From Lyngbya sp. CCAP 1446/10 (GTDB lineage Bacteria; Cyanobacteriota; Cyanobacteriia; Cyanobacteriales; Microcoleaceae): 64,000 nucleotides of DNA. Below are positions 61,226 to 64,000 of the stretch, in pieces. The notes below the pieces were generated by a model. The model was not told the DNA's origin. It saw only the letters and a list, made by a program, of their open reading frames with translations, and ran no database searches. The position numbers were made by a program, and so were the translations under genes. The stretch lies in NCBI RefSeq assembly GCF_026130175.1, contig NZ_JAIGNI010000157.1:20232-84231 (forward strand), read 5' to 3'. The first letter of the stretch is position 1. Each line of letters opens with the position of its first letter.

Positions 61226-61558
61226 GTGAATCAAAAACCTACAAAAAATCAGCAAGCTACCGCGCGACAAAATTGGTTATTGGTTGGCGCTGTGGTTGTT
61301 CTTGCTGTTATTCCTCTGGTATTTGTGCGGGGTGAATACGGCGGCGCTGATGGCCAAGCTGAAAAAGCAATTAGCGAAATTCAACCGGGGTATGAACCTT
61401 GGTTCAATCACTTCTTTGAACCGGCGAGCGGCGAAATTGAAAGTTTGCTGTTTGCGTCTCAAGCGGCGATGGGGGCTGGCGTAATTGGCTACGTGATTGG
61501 GTTGTATAAAGGCCGATCGCAATCTCAGCAGAATTCCGATCGCAAAACCTTGGAATGA
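61226..61558 (+). CDS. cbiN: Cobalt transport protein CbiN
   Basis: A 110-residue protein with a GTG start at 61226 and AGGAG about ten bases before it. Two hydrophobic segments (NWLLVGAVVVLAVIPLVFVR and AMGAGVIGYVIGLYKG) flank the soluble loop GEYGGADGQAEKAISEIQPG YEPWF (cited with a break), which carries the CbiN signature GxDGxAExxI. CbiN stimulates cobalt transport by CbiMQO. It lies 4 bases after cbiM and overlaps cbiQ by four bases. Confidence 0.93.
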   Translation: MNQKPTKNQQATARQNWLLVGAVVVLAVIPLVFVRGEYGGADGQAEKAISEIQPGYEPWFNHFFEPASGEIESLLFASQAAMGAGVIGYVIGLYKGRSQSQQNSDRKTLE

Positions 61559-62361
61559 ACCATCAAATTGATAGTCTGGCTTATACAAATCGCTTGCGCG
61601 GTTTGCCGCCCTCTCACAAACTATCATTTGCGATCGCCCTTTTAATCCTGTCTCTAGTTTCCCATGCAGCGGTGCAGTTGTCGATCGCCCTGTGGTTGAC
61701 AATCTGGATCGTCGTTTATGCCGGAATTCCGGCGAAACTCTATCTGCGGTTGCTGTCTGTACCGCTGGTGTTTTTGCTGACAAGTTTGCCTGCTTTGGCG
61801 ATGGGTGCCGTTGCGGGCGATCGCATCCCGGAAATTCAGTGGGATATTTGGCAAGGTTGGGGAATTAGCATCGGCACTTTTTATATCTATGTGAGTCGCA
61901 CTGGAATATACCAAGTGAGCTTGCTGTTTGCCCGCGCCTTCGCATCCACAAGCTGTATGTACTTCATCCTGTTGACAGTACCATTTACCGAAATATTGCA
62001 GATTCTGAGACAATTACGCTGTCCAGAGTTAGTCACAGAACTGCTATTACTAATGTACCGCTTTATTTTTAGCTTATTGGCGATCGCCGATGAACTTTGG
62101 ACAGCCCAAAACTCCCGCTGCGGCTACCGCACTTGGAAGCGGGGAATGCACAGCTTAGGCATTTTAATCGGTCAATTGCTGCTGCGAACTTTAGAAAACT
62201 ACCGTCAAGTTTCCCTGACTTTAGCCTCGCGCGGCTTCAACGGAGAACTCCGCGTTTGGAATTCCTACCCTTACAAACCCTCGCGCAGATATACATTTGA
62301 AGCCGTGTTTGGCTGCACAGTTTTAACCCTGTTAAGTATTGTCAGGATACCGGGCGGTTGA
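61555..62361 (+). CDS. cbiQ: Cobalt ECF transporter T component CbiQ
   Basis: A 268-residue membrane protein. ATGA overlap with cbiN. Five hydrophobic segments are visible, and the T-component signatures are present (SRTGIYQVSLLFARAFASTS; LTLASRGFNGELRVW, the Ala-Arg-Gly motif contacting the ATPase). CbiQ couples CbiM/N to CbiO. No CbiO gene follows; the next genes are a repeat array and a DUF2207 gene. The end 'IPGG' and the TGA stop come from the GGGCGGTTGAAA repeat module. Confidence 0.93.
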   Translation: MNHQIDSLAYTNRLRGLPPSHKLSFAIALLILSLVSHAAVQLSIALWLTIWIVVYAGIPAKLYLRLLSVPLVFLLTSLPALAMGAVAGDRIPEIQWDIWQGWGISIGTFYIYVSRTGIYQVSLLFARAFASTSCMYFILLTVPFTEILQILRQLRCPELVTELLLLMYRFIFSLLAIADELWTAQNSRCGYRTWKRGMHSLGILIGQLLLRTLENYRQVSLTLASRGFNGELRVWNSYPYKPSRRYTFEAVFGCTVLTLLSIVRIPGG

Positions 62362-62831
62362 AAGCAGGTTTATACAGAATCGGCGGTTAAAACCGCGTCT
62401 ATACAGAATCGGCGGTTGAAAGAAGAATCGGCGGTTGAAACCGCGTCTACACAGACAAAACCTGCCTCCGCAGGTTAAAGAATCGGCGGTTAAAACCATC
62501 TTATTGTCTTTAGTCCACGGAGGCGGACATTGTTTGTGTAGACGCGGTTTCAACCGCCGTATCATCTCGGACATTGTTTGTGTAAACGCGGTTTCAACCG
62601 CCGTATCATCTCGGACATTGTTTGTGTAGACGCGGTTTCAACCGCCGTATCATCTCGGACATTGTTTGTGTAGACGCGGTTTCAACCGCCGTATCATCTC
62701 GGACATTGTTTGTATAAACGCGGTTTCAACCGCCGTCTCATCTCGGACATTGTTTGTGTAGACGCGGTTTCAACCGCCGTATCATCTCGGACATCGTTTG
62801 TGTAGACGCGGTTTCAACCGTACGTCTCATC
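62356..62831. repeat. Repeat array including seven tandem 44-bp units
   Basis: Short GGCGGTTGAAACCGC modules (62356-62520) are followed by seven tandem copies of a 44-bp unit that begins CGGACATTGTTTGTGTAGAC and ends in GCCGTATCATCT, starting at 62524, 62568, 62612, 62656, 62700, 62744 and 62788. Copies differ at only a few bases and have no spacers, so this is not a CRISPR array. It starts at the cbiQ stop codon. Confidence 0.95.
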
Positions 62832-62948
62832 TTTGTGACAAAACCATAATATGACTTTTATGAACTAAATTAATGAACTTTATGAATTGACCTTACTAGA
62901 AACCTATTGAATAATAGCAATCAATAGCTACTCAGTAGGAATTATATT

Positions 62949-64000
62949 ATGAATAAACGACCTCTCAAAAAAATACTTTATTTCCTCACCACATTATTTA
63001 CCATATTTCTGGTCACAGTCACTCATGTAGCCGCCCAAGAACTACCATTTTACTGGGAGAATATCAACGTCCTAATCGACGTTCAGACCAACGGAGATAT
63101 GTTAGTCACCGAAACCCAAAAATATGTATTCACAGCAGACTACAACACTGAACGATATCGCTACATTCCTTTAGATAAAGTCGATGAAATCAAAGATGTC
63201 ACCGTTGCCGAAAATAATCAAACCATTGCCAGTACAACTGGAATTGAAAATAATCAGCTTTGGATTCGTTGGCAACATCAATTAAAAGCGCCAGAATCAC
63301 ATACTTTTGTGATCAAATATCGCGTAGTAGGTGGATTGCAGCTAGATGGCGAGAATACTCAAGTTTATTGGAAAGCCATTGCAGCAGATCGCAAAGCCCC
63401 GATTAATGCTGCAAAGGTAAGGGTGCAATTACCAGAATCTTTGTCAGGTAAAGTTCTCTCATTTACAAATTTTGGTACGCCAGCCATTCCTCGCAAAGTA
63501 GATGCTAAAACTTTTGAATTTGTGGCAAGTCAGCCTGTGCTACCGGAACAAGAATTAGAAGTGCAGATTGCATTTCCCCAGCAAATTCTGAATGTGCCTC
63601 AACCTCGTTGGCAACAAAGTGGCAATCAATCTGTATTTTTTTCGGGAGTAGGATTTTTCTTTTCCCTAATGAGCTCCTTATTAATGATTCTCTTTCCCCT
63701 AGCAGTATTCATATTTCCGATATGTCTGCTTTACTTTGTCTTAGTAAGTATTTACGCCTATCTTATAACATTTTGTTTTCGATGCAAAAAGTTCACGCTA
63801 TACACCAATAGAACAGTAATCTCTACAGCTACCCCAAAGATTAAAGGGAGGAATCAAGTTATCCATCACTGTAATAATTGCGGTTATCATGATGAAAAAA
63901 TAGTTGTGACTCATTATGTAGATCCAAGTAGTGGTGGCGGTGGCGGGGGCGGTGGCGGTGGTGGTGGCGGTGGTGGTGGCGGTGGGGGGGGTGGCGGTGG
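62949..64000 (+). CDS. DUF2207-type membrane protein with zinc ribbon and Gly-rich tail (partial, runs off window end)
   Basis: About 350 residues in the window. A signal peptide (ILYFLTTLFTIFLVTVTHVA, cut after AQ) leads into a beta domain (VLIDVQTNGDMLVTETQKYV, FTADYNTERYRYIPLDKVDE, HTFVIKYRVVGGLQLDGENT) that matches DUF2207. A hydrophobic region of about 45 residues follows (FFFSLMSSLLMILFPLAVFI). A C-terminal zinc ribbon comes next (FCFRCKKF ... HHCNNCGYHDE), then HYVDPSS and a Gly-only tract of at least 20 residues. The gene continues beyond the window. Similar proteins with Gly-rich ends are membrane-anchored, with unknown function. Confidence 0.8.
   Translation, partial: MNKRPLKKILYFLTTLFTIFLVTVTHVAAQELPFYWENINVLIDVQTNGDMLVTETQKYVFTADYNTERYRYIPLDKVDEIKDVTVAENNQTIASTTGIENNQLWIRWQHQLKAPESHTFVIKYRVVGGLQLDGENTQVYWKAIAADRKAPINAAKVRVQLPESLSGKVLSFTNFGTPAIPRKVDAKTFEFVASQPVLPEQELEVQIAFPQQILNVPQPRWQQSGNQSVFFSGVGFFFSLMSSLLMILFPLAVFIFPICLLYFVLVSIYAYLITFCFRCKKFTLYTNRTVISTATPKIKGRNQVIHHCNNCGYHDEKIVVTHYVDPSSGGGGGGGGGGGGGGGGGGGGGG

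Noticed and set aside
62356..62831. Possible CRISPR array
   Set aside because: Units are contiguous 44-bp near-identical copies without unique spacers, and the sequence belongs to a dispersed repeat family.

Overview
The window is a chromosomal stretch of a filamentous, non-heterocystous cyanobacterium, most like Microcoleus/Oscillatoria/Tychonema. This rests on frequent HIP1 octamers (GCGATCGC), cyanobacteria-restricted families (cyAbrB2, a Ycf46-type AAA+ protein, DUF3616, DUF2470, phytol kinase, Uma2 genes), heptanucleotide tandem repeats and many dispersed palindromes. I name no species. No rRNA, CRISPR array or complete transposase-bearing IS was found. One tRNA (anticodon CAT) and one cobalamin riboswitch are present.

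Layout. 1-3100: end of a phosphoribulokinase-like gene, a small dimeric barrel protein, a BrnT/BrnA-type toxin-antitoxin pair, phytol kinase and a ~50-residue protein. 3600-10350: an NAD cluster (pncB, nadD, an NrtR-type Nudix regulator, nadE) interrupted by a lone TnpB and followed by a PchB-like chorismate-mutase-fold gene. 10500-11820: an RTX-DUF192 fusion followed by an orphan Csx3/Crn3 ring-nuclease gene. 11940-20390: a histidine kinase that looks like the C-terminal half of a larger receptor, two glycosyltransferases, a TPR protein and a large membrane-anchored unknown. 22600-28065: a pyrimidine-catabolism (URC) locus with URC1, a two-domain nucleotide cyclase and URC4 on the minus strand, and a divergent cytosine deaminase. 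28600-36000: queC, a CNNM/CorC protein, tRNA, pyrR, cobD, a GFA protein, an Rrf2 regulator and cyAbrB2. 36400-45500: a 1222-residue Cache/HAMP/PAS histidine kinase, a CBS-type site-2 protease, DUF3616, Ycf46-type AAA+ and DUF2470. 45700-55975: HigBA, an SPFH protein, a Tat-exported PhoX-type phosphatase, folK, Nudix, photolyase and Uma2. 56000-64000: secreted and membrane proteins, an RDD-pentapeptide protein, a second Uma2, riboswitch-controlled cbiMNQ, and the start of a DUF2207 protein.

How genes work together. pncB, nadD and nadE make the Preiss-Handler route to NAD, with NrtR as the probable ADP-ribose/NAD-responsive repressor. The URC locus plus cytosine deaminase suggests cytosine/uracil scavenging for nitrogen, and a class III cyclase is co-translated with URC4. 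The cobalamin riboswitch, CbiMNQ and CobD belong to cobalt uptake and B12 synthesis or salvage, but the CbiO ATPase is not here.

The most unusual feature is the repeats. Several dispersed repeat families sit on gene 3' ends and supply the last codons and the stop of codA, the SPFH gene, higA and cbiQ. A palindromic repeat lies twice, in frame, inside nadE. Two non-autonomous elements with perfect terminal inverted repeats are visible, one of them flanked by an apparent 10-bp target duplication.
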